Source: Candidatus Thiomargarita nelsonii (GTDB taxonomy: Bacteria > Pseudomonadota > Gammaproteobacteria > Beggiatoales > Beggiatoaceae). From it: DNA of 40,990 bases. The translations under genes and the position numbers were made by a program. Below are positions 24,993 through 32,384 of this stretch, piece by piece (positions within the stretch are counted from its first letter, which is position 1; every line of letters starts with the position of its first letter). Under the pieces are notes generated by a model. The model had not been told where the DNA came from. It ran no database searches and worked only from the letters and a program-made list of their open reading frames with translations. Location of the stretch: NCBI GenBank assembly GCA_000785145.2, contig JSZA02000054.1, positions 1 through 40,990 on the forward strand, read 5' to 3'.

Positions 24993-25948
24993 ACTTAGGA
25001 TTAGGGGATGTATATTACAAACAAGGACAATTACCATTAAGCCTAGCAGCCTATTTACAAATTTGCACCCAACACGCAGGCGCCCGTCAGCGAGTCGCCG
25101 AACTATTACAACAAAATCGCTACCGCAAAGTCGAAGGAAAACGGGTGCTGAGCCGTGAAAGCCTCACATTACTCTTTGATCCCAGTCGTTTAGAGACGCT
25201 TTATCAACAAGCCAATCAATGTCGAACAATTGATAGAGACATTGCCCCGAATCCTAATGCCACCCGTGCCCTCAATGCCATTGGCGTAGGGGCGGGCAAC
25301 CACAAGGGATTGCCCCTACACCCCAATGCCACCTTCGTTAAGGTATTCAGGAGTCCAAACTTTAGTTTGGGAGAGCCGACGCCCAAGATAAATCTTGGAC
25401 TCCTAATACCACGATTGCGGGCATTTATCCTTAACTTAATGGCATTGCCCTACACCCGCCCCTACAACGGACCGCATTTTATGTTTCCGAGGCAAAAGTT
25501 TTCGCTGCGCGAAAACTTTTGCCTCGGAAGGCAATCCTTTATGGTTGCCCGCCACGATATGGCATTGACCCGTGCCCTCCTTGAACCGGTGGCCGTTTTC
25601 CGCAATATCCAGTTTAAGATGAGGCGATTTGATTTAAACAGCGTTTCTAAGCAGCAATTGACAGAAATTGTCAGCACGCGAGCGAGAATGGATGCGAGAA
25701 ATATCAAAATTGGGGGACACTCAGATAGTCAACCTTGGAAAGGTCAAACTCCTACACGAAGCCGACAACTTAACCTCAAATTGTCACAAAATCGCGCCGA
25801 ATCTGTCAAAAGCTATCTAGTCAACCAAGGTATTTCTCAGGATCGGATAAAAACGGAGGGTTATGGCGAAAATCGTCCCTTGGTTAAAGCTAATAACAAA
25901 AGCGCGTGGGCTCAAAATAGACGAGTGGAAATTGAAGTGAAGAAGTAG
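24993..25948 (+). CDS. TPR plus OmpA-like protein, 5'-truncated and carrying a translated transposon insertion
   Basis: One frame stays open from 24995 to the TAG at 25946. The start is lost to the element before it, though GTG 25145 could serve. The N-terminal part is TPR-like (LGDVYYKQGQLPLSLAAYLQ...GARQRVAELLQQNRYRKVEG). The C-terminal ~120 residues are an OmpA/MotB peptidoglycan-binding domain: NIKIGGHSDSQPW, LKLSQNRAESVKSYLVNQGI, IKTEGYGENRPLVKANNK and NRRVEIEVKK. Between them a 295-bp composite element adds 102 codons in frame. Without it the protein reads NATRALLEPVAVFRNIQF. The stop codon lies in the end of another element (25945-26029). Whether it is expressed is unknown. Confidence 0.65.
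25273..25567. mobile_element. 295-bp composite element inserted in frame, 11-bp target duplication
   Basis: The ends CAATGCCATTGGCG and CGATATGGCATTG share only CAATGCCAT with the main family. Perfect direct repeats ACCCGTGCCCT flank it (25262-25272, 25568-25578). The interior contains a GTAGGGGC...GCCCCTAC hairpin, a second element (25324-25447), and a GAGGCAAAAGTTTTCGC/GCGAAAACTTTTGCCTC palindrome (about 25492-25527). Length plus duplication is 306 bp, so the host frame is kept. Confidence 0.88.
25324..25447. mobile_element. 124-bp nested CAATGCC-family element
   Basis: Left end CAATGCCACCTTCGTTAAGG (variant type) and right end CCTTAACTTAATGGCATTG, flanked by CCCTACACCC on both sides (25314-25323, 25448-25457). 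Inside are GAGTCCAAACTTTAGTTTGG and CCAAGATAAATCTTGGACTC palindromes. It inserted into the larger element at 25273-25567. Confidence 0.85.
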
Positions 25949-26029
25949 TTCAACAAAAGTTTCAAAGAAATCCTATTTCTTAAAGAAATAGGATTTCTAT
26001 AAATGTTAAAATATTTATGTTGAACTACC
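25945..26029. mobile_element. 85-bp palindromic element with GTAGTTCAACA ends
   Basis: Perfect 11-bp ends GTAGTTCAACA and TGTTGAACTAC enclose AAGAAATCCTATTTCTT-type hairpin DNA. Partial copies lie at 12898-12964 and about 39395-39475. The TAG in its left end is the stop codon of the preceding OmpA-like gene. Confidence 0.8.
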
Positions 26030-26062
26030 TTTGGAACAGCGGTTTTTTGGAACCCTGTTAAG

Positions 26063-26689
26063 CTACTCCCATTCAAACTGCAATGTGGGCAGCAACAGTT
26101 GAAAATTCTTTGCCCATTTTTTTTGCCAAATAATATTCTTGCTACTTTGCATAACCATTGACGGGATAGTTGTTTTATTCTCCAGATTGAAGAGAAACCT
26201 TCCTAATACGGAAATACCTGAACTATTAAGTGCTTTAAGTTTCCGTATATTAAGCGTCATCCTAAGTGGTTCAAGTGTGGCCACTTTCTCCAACAATTGC
26301 GTGATGGGTTCATACTCCTTGAAACCCTCAAGTCGTATAACCCCTTGCCAATAAATTGTGTTCGTTTCTGTATCGTATTTCACACTATATTTTTTAGTTA
26401 TAATTTCTAGTGTTTCTTCTTTTGGGGTTTCCAAAAGACTATGAATGGCTCTCATAGTACCGCTTATTTCCCATTTCTGGAAATAATCAGAAACGATTAT
26501 CCAATGTGGGAAATGCTCAGGTAAATAAGACCATTCGCAATTGGTCCTGTTAACGTACAAAATGGCATTAACAATTTCACGTAACTTCTGTTCTGCCTGT
26601 TTGTCTTCCGGCTTTGTCAGAACTAACGACTTGATGGTATCCCATTGGGGATCCGTTAATAAACCACTATGAGGATCAATTTGATTCAT
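26063..26689 (-). CDS. IS5-type transposase DNA-binding domain fused to an slr1659-like STAS protein
   Basis: 208 residues from ATG 26687-26689 with AAGGAC upstream. Residues ~10-88 match the N-terminal domain of IS5-family transposases (DUF4096): LLTDPQWDTIKSLV, REIVNAILYVNRTNCEWSYL and HWIIVSDYFQKWEISGTMRA. No DDE catalytic domain follows. From ~95 (LEIITKKYSVKYDTETNTIY) the sequence is an slr1659-superfamily regulator: GVIRLEGFKEYEPITQLLEK, MTLNIRKLKALNSSGISVLG and NFQLLLPTLQFEWE. These resemble STAS anti-sigma antagonists, with LNSSGIS as the likely phosphorylation site region. It is the third gene after a SpoIIE-type phosphatase and an slr1658-like ATPase. The fusion is uninterrupted, so a domesticated DNA-binding STAS protein is plausible. 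Confidence 0.85.
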   Translation of the reverse strand: MNQIDPHSGLLTDPQWDTIKSLVLTKPEDKQAEQKLREIVNAILYVNRTNCEWSYLPEHFPHWIIVSDYFQKWEISGTMRAIHSLLETPKEETLEIITKKYSVKYDTETNTIYWQGVIRLEGFKEYEPITQLLEKVATLEPLRMTLNIRKLKALNSSGISVLGRFLFNLENKTTIPSMVMQSSKNIIWQKKWAKNFQLLLPTLQFEWE

Positions 26690-26818
26690 GCTAATTTGTC
26701 CTTATAATCAGTACATCATCATGTACTTTTCAGGTATTTTAAAGGAGCTACACGGATTATTTCTCCTAAATGGATAGACTTCTCCGTTCGATTAAACAAT
26801 CCTTGTAGTTATTGTATA
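26690..26818. other. Spacer between slr1658-like and slr1659-like genes
   Basis: 129 bp with no clear repeat. The gap is where the transposase-derived N-terminus of the next gene was presumably joined. No IS end was recognised. Confidence 0.4.
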
Positions 26819-27499
26819 CTATATAGCCAACTGCACCATAGTAGTCACAAATATCACTTCTGAGTTTTGGGACTTAAAAAATAGCTTACGCAGTAGTTGT
26901 GAAAAAAAAGCCTGTTTATCGAAAAAACGGGGCCTCTTGTCTCTATTATCTTTCGCCTTATTCTCTAGTGGGAGAGTCTCAAATTTCCAACCCAGTTTAG
27001 CATTATAATCATTTATCATCGTCAACAAACCTAATCTTGAAACCTGAAAATTCTCATCGTCTTCAAAACTTGCCATACGAGCCATGTACAACTCTTGTGG
27101 ATCATTGTTAAGCAATTCATCTATAAATGACTGAAATGATTCAACTTTATCTTTCTTCACGCTGTTAGTGAGAGAGAGTAGCAAGTGGTCATCATATAAA
27201 TGAACTTGAAGACTCACCGGGTATAATTCCTCAGAACTAAACTTCATGGCATTTTCCAACAATTCGTTGGCAATGTAGCTGACTGCCCCTTCGAGTTCCT
27301 CTTGCCTTTCAGAAGTCGTGGGATCATTGTCATCGACCGGAAAAAAACTGCTTAAGTAGTCCGCTAAAAAATCAGCCGATAAGCTATTGTTCTCCCATTT
27401 GTGCTTGGTGGTAACAGAATTCGGCGAAAAACCTAACATCAAGAATTCTGAGTTTTCGCTCAATTCATCATTAAATTCGCCAAAAATTTTTTGTGTCAT
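26819..27499 (-). CDS. slr1658-superfamily regulator (HATPase-like anti-sigma type kinase)
   Basis: 226 residues from ATG 27497-27499 with GAGGA upstream. SYIANELLENAMKFSSEELY resembles the N-box of GHKL/HATPase proteins of the RsbW/anti-sigma kind. VSLQVHLYDDHLLLSLTNSV is the following strand pair, and LGLLTMINDYNAKLGWKFET a later conserved part. The G-boxes are not obvious, as is usual for this superfamily. In cyanobacteria slr1658-like and slr1659-like regulators are encoded together. Here they follow a hybrid kinase with a SpoIIE phosphatase domain, which fits a partner-switching pathway in which this protein would phosphorylate the STAS protein. The cognate output is not visible in the window. 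Confidence 0.8.
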   Translation of the reverse strand: MTQKIFGEFNDELSENSEFLMLGFSPNSVTTKHKWENNSLSADFLADYLSSFFPVDDNDPTTSERQEELEGAVSYIANELLENAMKFSSEELYPVSLQVHLYDDHLLLSLTNSVKKDKVESFQSFIDELLNNDPQELYMARMASFEDDENFQVSRLGLLTMINDYNAKLGWKFETLPLENKAKDNRDKRPRFFDKQAFFSQLLRKLFFKSQNSEVIFVTTMVQLAI

Positions 27500-27855
27500 A
27501 AAAGAAATCCTCTTTTCTTACCTATAAACATCCTAAAGACTTTTTTATATATAGTATTTCAGAAAATAGGAGTCCAAGATTTATCTTGGCTGTCCCAAGA
27601 TAAATCTTGGATTCCTAGCAAAATATTTATCTGAAAAGCTATAGTTGAGTTGTCCAGAAAAGTTTTGTCCTAAAGATGTTTTTCGTTCGTTGTTTAGCTT
27701 CGCTGACTTCGTTTAGCTTCGCTGACTTCGTTTCGGGAAATCCGCTGCGCTCCATTCCCGAAACAAATTTTATGGAAAACTATAATTTTTAGATTCTATC
27801 AAATTATCAAGAAAGAAGTCAAGTAGGGGCAATCCTTTATGGTTGCCCTCTTATC
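27500..27855. repeat. Repeat-filled spacer
   Basis: Holds GAGTCCAAGATTTATCTTGG and CCAAGATAAATCTTGGATTC palindromes (about 27571-27617), a doubled TTTAGCTTCGCTGACTTCG (about 27704-27742) leading into a REP-like TTTCGGGAAATCCGC...ATTCCCGAAACAA palindrome (about 27740-27767), a GTAGGGGCAATCC...GGTTGCCC unit, and the truncated CAATGCC right end that forms the stop codon of the kinase gene. Confidence 0.7.
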
Positions 27856-30825
27856 TTAACTTAATGGCTGTTTGAGTACCAACAAGGTTATATCATCCAA
27901 AAACTTTTGTTTTCCAACGAATTGTCGCACATCATCAAGCACCGCTTGTTGGAGGGCCTTTGCCGATTTTTGCCAGTGTTGTTTAACAACCTCACTCAGT
28001 CGCTCGATGCCGTATTCCTCGTCTTCTATATTTATCGCCTCGGTAATGCCATCTGTGTACAAAAGCACCACATCACCAGTATTCAATATTACCTCAGTTT
28101 GGCCTACATACTTGGCAATATCGTCCACTAGTCCAAGAGGAACGCCTAAATCACTCGTGTCTATCACCTCCATCTCGCCATTTCGCACGACAATCATGTC
28201 TTCATGTTGACCACTCACTCGTAAAACCCCCCCGGTTTCTCCTGACGAGAGGGGTTGGTATTCCAATAAAGAGAGAGTGATGTTTTTATCAATTAACAGG
28301 CGTTCCTGCACATTCTTGTAAATCATTCCATTGATACTATTAAGGAATTTTGGCCAATCCCTTTCCCCATTTTCCAGCAAAGTTCGCACGGCAGACTGGG
28401 TCATCAGTGCCAACATACCGCTTTCGAGTCCATGCCCTGTCACGTCACCAATGCCAAACAGGAGACGTCCCTCATGTTGAAGGACATCATAGTAATCGCC
28501 GCCGACGTTTTCCACCGGTTTCATAAAGCCGGCAATATCCAAGTGAGCCACTTGCTCAAGTTCTTGTTCTTTAGGTAAAAGCATTTGCTGCAAGCGGCGC
28601 GACACCTCGAACTCTGCACTCATCCGCAGATTGTCCTCTCTGAGCTGCTTGATACTAAGATGAGTGTTGATTCGCGCCAGCAGTTCATCTTTGGAAACCG
28701 GCTTGGTTATATAATCATTAGCCCCTGATTCAAAACCCTCCACCAAATCGGCAATTTGATTTTTTGCTGTCAACAGTAAAACGGGTAGTTCATCCGTTTT
28801 CCACTTTTCACGGATTTTTTGCGTGACTTCATAACCCGTCATGTGCGGCATCATCACATCCAGCAAAATGAGGTCCGGTTTAGCTTCTTCTATCTGTTCC
28901 AAGGCCTCCATACCTGAAGACGCTTGTACGAGGCTGTAATTTTGTAACGACAAATGGTTGACAAGCACTTGAAGATTTATCGGATCATCATCCACAATCA
29001 GGATTTTGAACTGGCCTTTTTGTGCGACTGGCACAGCCGTCTCTATCTTGACCTCCTCTGGTTCCGGTTGAATGGGTCGCTGATACTGAGTTGATTGAGT
29101 TTTTACTTGTTCCTTTGAAACCGGTAATTTGACGAAAAACTGTGATCCCACGCCCGGCGTGGATTGAACCCTAATCTCCCCCCCATGCAATTGAACCAAC
29201 TGTTTGGTGACTGCTAAACCTAAGCCCGTGCCACCGTAATCTCTCCCTGTTGAACCTTCGGCTTGCTCAAAGGATTCAAAGATTCGGTCTAACTTATCTT
29301 TCGCAATACCGATGCCGGTATCAGAAATGCACAACTCTAAATGATTATTAACCACTTTGGCCGAAATTTCGACACGACCGCTTTCCGTAAACTTAATCGC
29401 ATTACCCACTAGGTTATAGAGAATTTGCTGTAAACGGTTCTCATCAGCCTGAGCCGGCGGTAGTTCAAGCGCAACAGCGTTAATCAGTTGCAGGTCTTTT
29501 TTGGCAACTGACGGTTGGCTCAAGGCCAGCACAATATCGGCAGTTGCTTTGACATCCACGGGTTTGATTTGTAGATCAAGCGCCTGGCGTTTCAATTTGG
29601 ACAAATCAAGAATATCATTGACTAAGGCCGATAATCGTTTACCACTGCCCACAATCATGTTCAGATTAGCTTTGGTCTTGTTGTTCAAGTCACCCGTGGC
29701 ACCGTCTCTCAACGATTCGGCAATACCAATAATACCATTGAGGGGGGTACGCAGCTCGTGGGAGGTATTCGCCAGAAACTCATCTTTGAGTTTATCTAGC
29801 CGTTGTAATTCCCTATTATTGTCCTCCAAGGTGCTAAATGACTCTTTTAATTGAGCGGTCATCTGGTTAAAGGTGTCAGCGAGAGTACCTAATTCATCGC
29901 GATTCTTAATGTCGATAGAGGTATCAAAATCACCGTCACGAATTTTTTGTGCACCAGCCCGTAGTTTGGCAATAGGTTTCCCTAACCAACGCGCTATGAC
30001 ATAGGCTAACAACAATGACAACAACACACTCACAGCTAGAATCATCGCGCAAATGTTCCACAAATCATTTAATTGATTTGCTTCACTGGTCACATCGTAA
30101 TCTAGCCCGAGAAAGGCTATCGCTTGCCCATCTGTATCTAGAATCGGAATTTCTGCCGAAATAAATGTTCCCCATTCGTCTGTGAAGTAATCTTTCGAGG
30201 CTATGGGAAGATTTTCTTGATGGGCTCTGGCAAAGAATATATGATCGAGACGAATTAACATGCCAAAAAGGGTTTCTTCACCGGGGACATCATAATCCGC
30301 ATCTATCACAAGGTTCATCAAATCAAGCTTGGCAAGTTGGGGCAATTTGACATACAGATAGGCATACCTGATCCTATTGGGATCTATCGGATCGGGCGAC
30401 TGAGATTTTAATTGCCTCAAGGGTGTCACAGCACCACGACTACCAGCCTTAATTTTCCTGAGCGTTTGCGCCAAGGTTTGAATTTGAGAATCAGTAGAAG
30501 CCATATGAGCGGCTGATACCTCTGGAGGAACCCCTTCAATATAAGTTCCTTCTTTCAGCTTTTGGGTAGGAAGGGATAAGGTATTTTCTTCGATGATCTT
30601 CGACAATCGCTTTATACTCTCACGCTGCGCCTCATCAAACAAAAATGTCCCTGTACGCCCTATGTCAACGAGACGATTGACGGTTTGAGTGTAAACCATC
30701 TCATAAGTTCTAGAGTAGAACAGATAGACATTAAACGTGGCTATGCCAACTGCCAAGAACGAGATGGCTAACCCGATTTTGACACCAAATGGAATGTTCA
30801 TTTTAACACCAAATGAAATGTTCAC
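27856..30825 (-). CDS. Membrane hybrid histidine kinase with receiver and SpoIIE-type phosphatase
   Basis: 989 residues. TM1 at ~16-36, a periplasmic sensor region to ~250, TM2 ~257-280, HAMP ~282-330, HisKA with His356 (NTSHELRTPLNG), HATPase ~455-570 (NLVGNAIKFTESG, SDTGIGIAKD, GGTGLGLAVT), a receiver with Asp656 (LILLDVMMPHMTG), and a PP2C/SpoIIE domain from ~765 (VGGDYYDVL, GIGDVTGHGLESG, DDITLLVLKQ). It probably dephosphorylates the STAS protein encoded two genes downstream. A 24-bp tandem duplication gives two possible starts (GTG 30825, ATG 30801; NISFGVKM then NIPFGVK). The last codons (PLS, TAA) come from a CAATGCC terminal repeat, so the C-terminus may be clipped by a few residues. 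Confidence 0.93.
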   Translation of the reverse strand: MNISFGVKMNIPFGVKIGLAISFLAVGIATFNVYLFYSRTYEMVYTQTVNRLVDIGRTGTFLFDEAQRESIKRLSKIIEENTLSLPTQKLKEGTYIEGVPPEVSAAHMASTDSQIQTLAQTLRKIKAGSRGAVTPLRQLKSQSPDPIDPNRIRYAYLYVKLPQLAKLDLMNLVIDADYDVPGEETLFGMLIRLDHIFFARAHQENLPIASKDYFTDEWGTFISAEIPILDTDGQAIAFLGLDYDVTSEANQLNDLWNICAMILAVSVLLSLLLAYVIARWLGKPIAKLRAGAQKIRDGDFDTSIDIKNRDELGTLADTFNQMTAQLKESFSTLEDNNRELQRLDKLKDEFLANTSHELRTPLNGIIGIAESLRDGATGDLNNKTKANLNMIVGSGKRLSALVNDILDLSKLKRQALDLQIKPVDVKATADIVLALSQPSVAKKDLQLINAVALELPPAQADENRLQQILYNLVGNAIKFTESGRVEISAKVVNNHLELCISDTGIGIAKDKLDRIFESFEQAEGSTGRDYGGTGLGLAVTKQLVQLHGGEIRVQSTPGVGSQFFVKLPVSKEQVKTQSTQYQRPIQPEPEEVKIETAVPVAQKGQFKILIVDDDPINLQVLVNHLSLQNYSLVQASSGMEALEQIEEAKPDLILLDVMMPHMTGYEVTQKIREKWKTDELPVLLLTAKNQIADLVEGFESGANDYITKPVSKDELLARINTHLSIKQLREDNLRMSAEFEVSRRLQQMLLPKEQELEQVAHLDIAGFMKPVENVGGDYYDVLQHEGRLLFGIGDVTGHGLESGMLALMTQSAVRTLLENGERDWPKFLNSINGMIYKNVQERLLIDKNITLSLLEYQPLSSGETGGVLRVSGQHEDMIVVRNGEMEVIDTSDLGVPLGLVDDIAKYVGQTEVILNTGDVVLLYTDGITEAINIEDEEYGIERLSEVVKQHWQKSAKALQQAVLDDVRQFVGKQKFLDDITLLVLKQPLS

Positions 30826-30979
30826 GATATTAAATAGTTCCTATATTTGTAAATCTGTAAATGAAGTACAACAAATGGAAAACAACGAATACAAAGACAA
30901 ACGTAATGACTCCAATCCCACATTCGTTGTACGTTATAGTTGTTGCAAGATAAAAAAAAACGGTAGTTCCCCAATGGGC
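30826..30979. other. Upstream region of the kinase gene
   Basis: 154 bp without a recognised gene. It presumably holds the promoter of the partner-switching genes on the minus strand. No convincing -35/-10 pair was identified. Confidence 0.4.
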
Positions 30980-30990
30980 ACTGGTTCAGT

Positions 30991-31179
30991 CAATGCCATT
31001 AAGTTAAGAGATATTGTAGGGTGGGTAGGGGCAATCCCTTGTGGTTGCCCGCGCAACATCGTTATGGGACGCCCAACCCACCTTTGTTATAAATTTACGC
31101 CCGGATCTTCGTTTCAAAGGTTTGGTGGGTGTAGCGAAGCGAAACCCACCCGACAATATCTCTTAACTTAATGGCATTG
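30991..31179. mobile_element. 189-bp CAATGCC-family element with 11-bp target duplication
   Basis: CAATGCCATTAAGTTAAG to CTTAACTTAATGGCATTG, flanked by the perfect repeat ACTGGTTCAGT (30980-30990, 31180-31190). The interior mixes a GTAGGGTGGG hairpin with a GGGGCAATCCCTTGTGGTTG unit and GCCCGGATCTTCGTTTCAAA. Confidence 0.9.
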
Positions 31180-31190
31180 ACTGGTTCAGT

Positions 31191-31247
31191 CCAATGCACC
31201 CCCAAAAAAATAGTGCCAAGAAATCCTATTTTTTTAAAAAATAGGAT
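31191..31247. repeat. AAATCCTATT hairpin
   Basis: AAATCCTATTTTTTTAAAAA and ATAGGATTTC form a stem (about 31220-31250), of the same dispersed family as 8603-8631. Confidence 0.6.
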
Positions 31248-31344
31248 TTCTCAATGGCCTGATGATTTCCGCCCTCCTGCACTAGTACTCTGTCAATGTT
31301 AAATTGATGGGTGTTGTAGGGTGCGTACTCCGCACAAATTAAGA

Positions 31345-31470
31345 GTCACGGTGCGTAGGACGCACCCTACAAAATAAGATTGACAAGTCACGGTGCGTAG
31401 GACGCACCCTACAAAATAAGATTGACAAGTCACGGTGCGTAGGACGCACCCTACAAAATAAGATTGACAA
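31345..31470. repeat. Three 42-bp tandem repeats
   Basis: Units start GTCACGGTGCGTAGGACGCA at 31345, 31387 and 31429 and are virtually identical, including the AAAATAAGATTGACAA part. Each holds a GTGCGTAGGACGCAC palindrome. No variable spacers, so not CRISPR. Confidence 0.9.
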
Positions 31471-31554
31471 GGTACTAGTCTCTATTCTATGAAAAAAGCT
31501 GAGCATCGCGTTAAGTATTTGCAAATTTAATGCCATAATGTAATGTGATTAACT

Positions 31555-31679
31555 TAGGAACGTGCATGAAATAACTAGGGCTTGCGCGTGGGATTGCCCC
31601 TACGAACCGTTATGTTTTGTAGGGGCAATCCTTTATGGTTGCCCTAAAGTTGACTAGGTTATTTCATGCACATTCCTTA
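31555..31679. mobile_element. About 125-bp palindromic element with GGAACGTGCATGAAATAAC ends
   Basis: The left end AGGAACGTGCATGAAATAAC and right end GTTATTTCATGCACATTCCT are inverted repeats with one mismatch, enclosing a GGGATTGCCCCTAC...GTAGGGGCAATCC hairpin. A three-base TTA may flank both sides. A second copy lies at 32069-32193 as part of the tandem duplication. Confidence 0.7.
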
Positions 31680-31755
31680 TTTCTCAATGGCCTGATGATT
31701 TCCGCCCTCCTGCACTAGTACTCTGTCAATGTTAAATTGATGGGTGTTGTAGGGT

Positions 31756-31909
31756 CAATGCCATTAAGTTAAGCTTTTTTTGTAGGGTGGGTAGAGCGGT
31801 TCGAAACCCACCAAACCTTTGAAACGAAGATCCTGCGTAAATTTATAACAAAGGTGGGTTTCGCTCTCGCTCTACCCACCCTACAATATCTCTTAACTTA
31901 ATGGCATTG
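31756..31909. mobile_element. 154-bp CAATGCC-family element with 11-bp target duplication and a matching empty site
   Basis: CAATGCCATTAAGTTAAG to CTTAACTTAATGGCATTG, flanked by TGTTGTAGGGT (31745-31755, 31910-31920). The neighbouring duplicate shows the same site unoccupied near 31313-31327. Confidence 0.93.
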
Positions 31910-32068
31910 TGTTGTAGGGTGCGTCCTGTGCACAAATTAAGCGTCACGGTGCGTAGGACGCACCCTACAAAATAAGATTGACAAGGTACTAGTCTCTATT
32001 CTATGAAAAAAGCTGAGCATCGCGTTAAGTATTTGCAAATTTAATGCCATAATGTAATGTGATTAACT

Positions 32069-32193
32069 TAGGAACGTGCATGAAATAACTAGGGCTTGCG
32101 CGTGGGATTGCCCCTACGAACCGTTATGTTTTGTAGGGGCAATCCTTTATGGTTACCCTAAAGTTGACTAGGTTATTTCATGCACATTCCTTA
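32069..32193. mobile_element. Second copy of the GGAACGTGCATGAAATAAC element
   Basis: Nearly identical to 31555-31679, with the same ends and inner hairpin, at the end of duplication copy B. Confidence 0.7.
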
Positions 32194-32384
32194 ATTAAGT
32201 ACCGGCTCATGATTTTTTTGGTTTATTGAATAGTACGATTAGATGTAGGGCAGGGGTTCAGGGAAGTCCCCTAAATGTAGGGGCAATCCCTTGTGGTTGC
32301 CCCATTTATGCTTGGGTTAAAAACCATTTTTGAGCACGAGCACTCATATCTCATTAAAAGATTAACTAAGCCCAGTCCGAAAGG
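32194..32384. other. Spacer downstream of the NRPS gene
   Basis: Contains a GTAGGGGCAATCCCTTGTGG...TTGCCCC unit (about 32276-32303). No gene is seen and no classical terminator is recognised. Confidence 0.5.

Larger units (their letters stand above)
31248..32193. repeat. Tandem duplication of a 433-bp unit
   Basis: Copy A (31248-31680) and copy B (31681-32193) both begin TTCTCAATGGCCTGATGATT and end near TTTCATGCACATTCCTTA. Copy A has three 42-bp repeats where copy B has one. Copy B carries the element at 31756-31909 plus its 11-bp duplication where copy A has the uninterrupted TGTTGTAGGGTGCG. These two differences account for the length difference: 433 minus 84 plus 165 gives 514. No gene is present. 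Confidence 0.88.

Noticed and set aside
31345..31470. CRISPR-like array
   Set aside because: The 42-bp units are virtually identical along their whole length, with no variable spacers, and there are no cas genes nearby.
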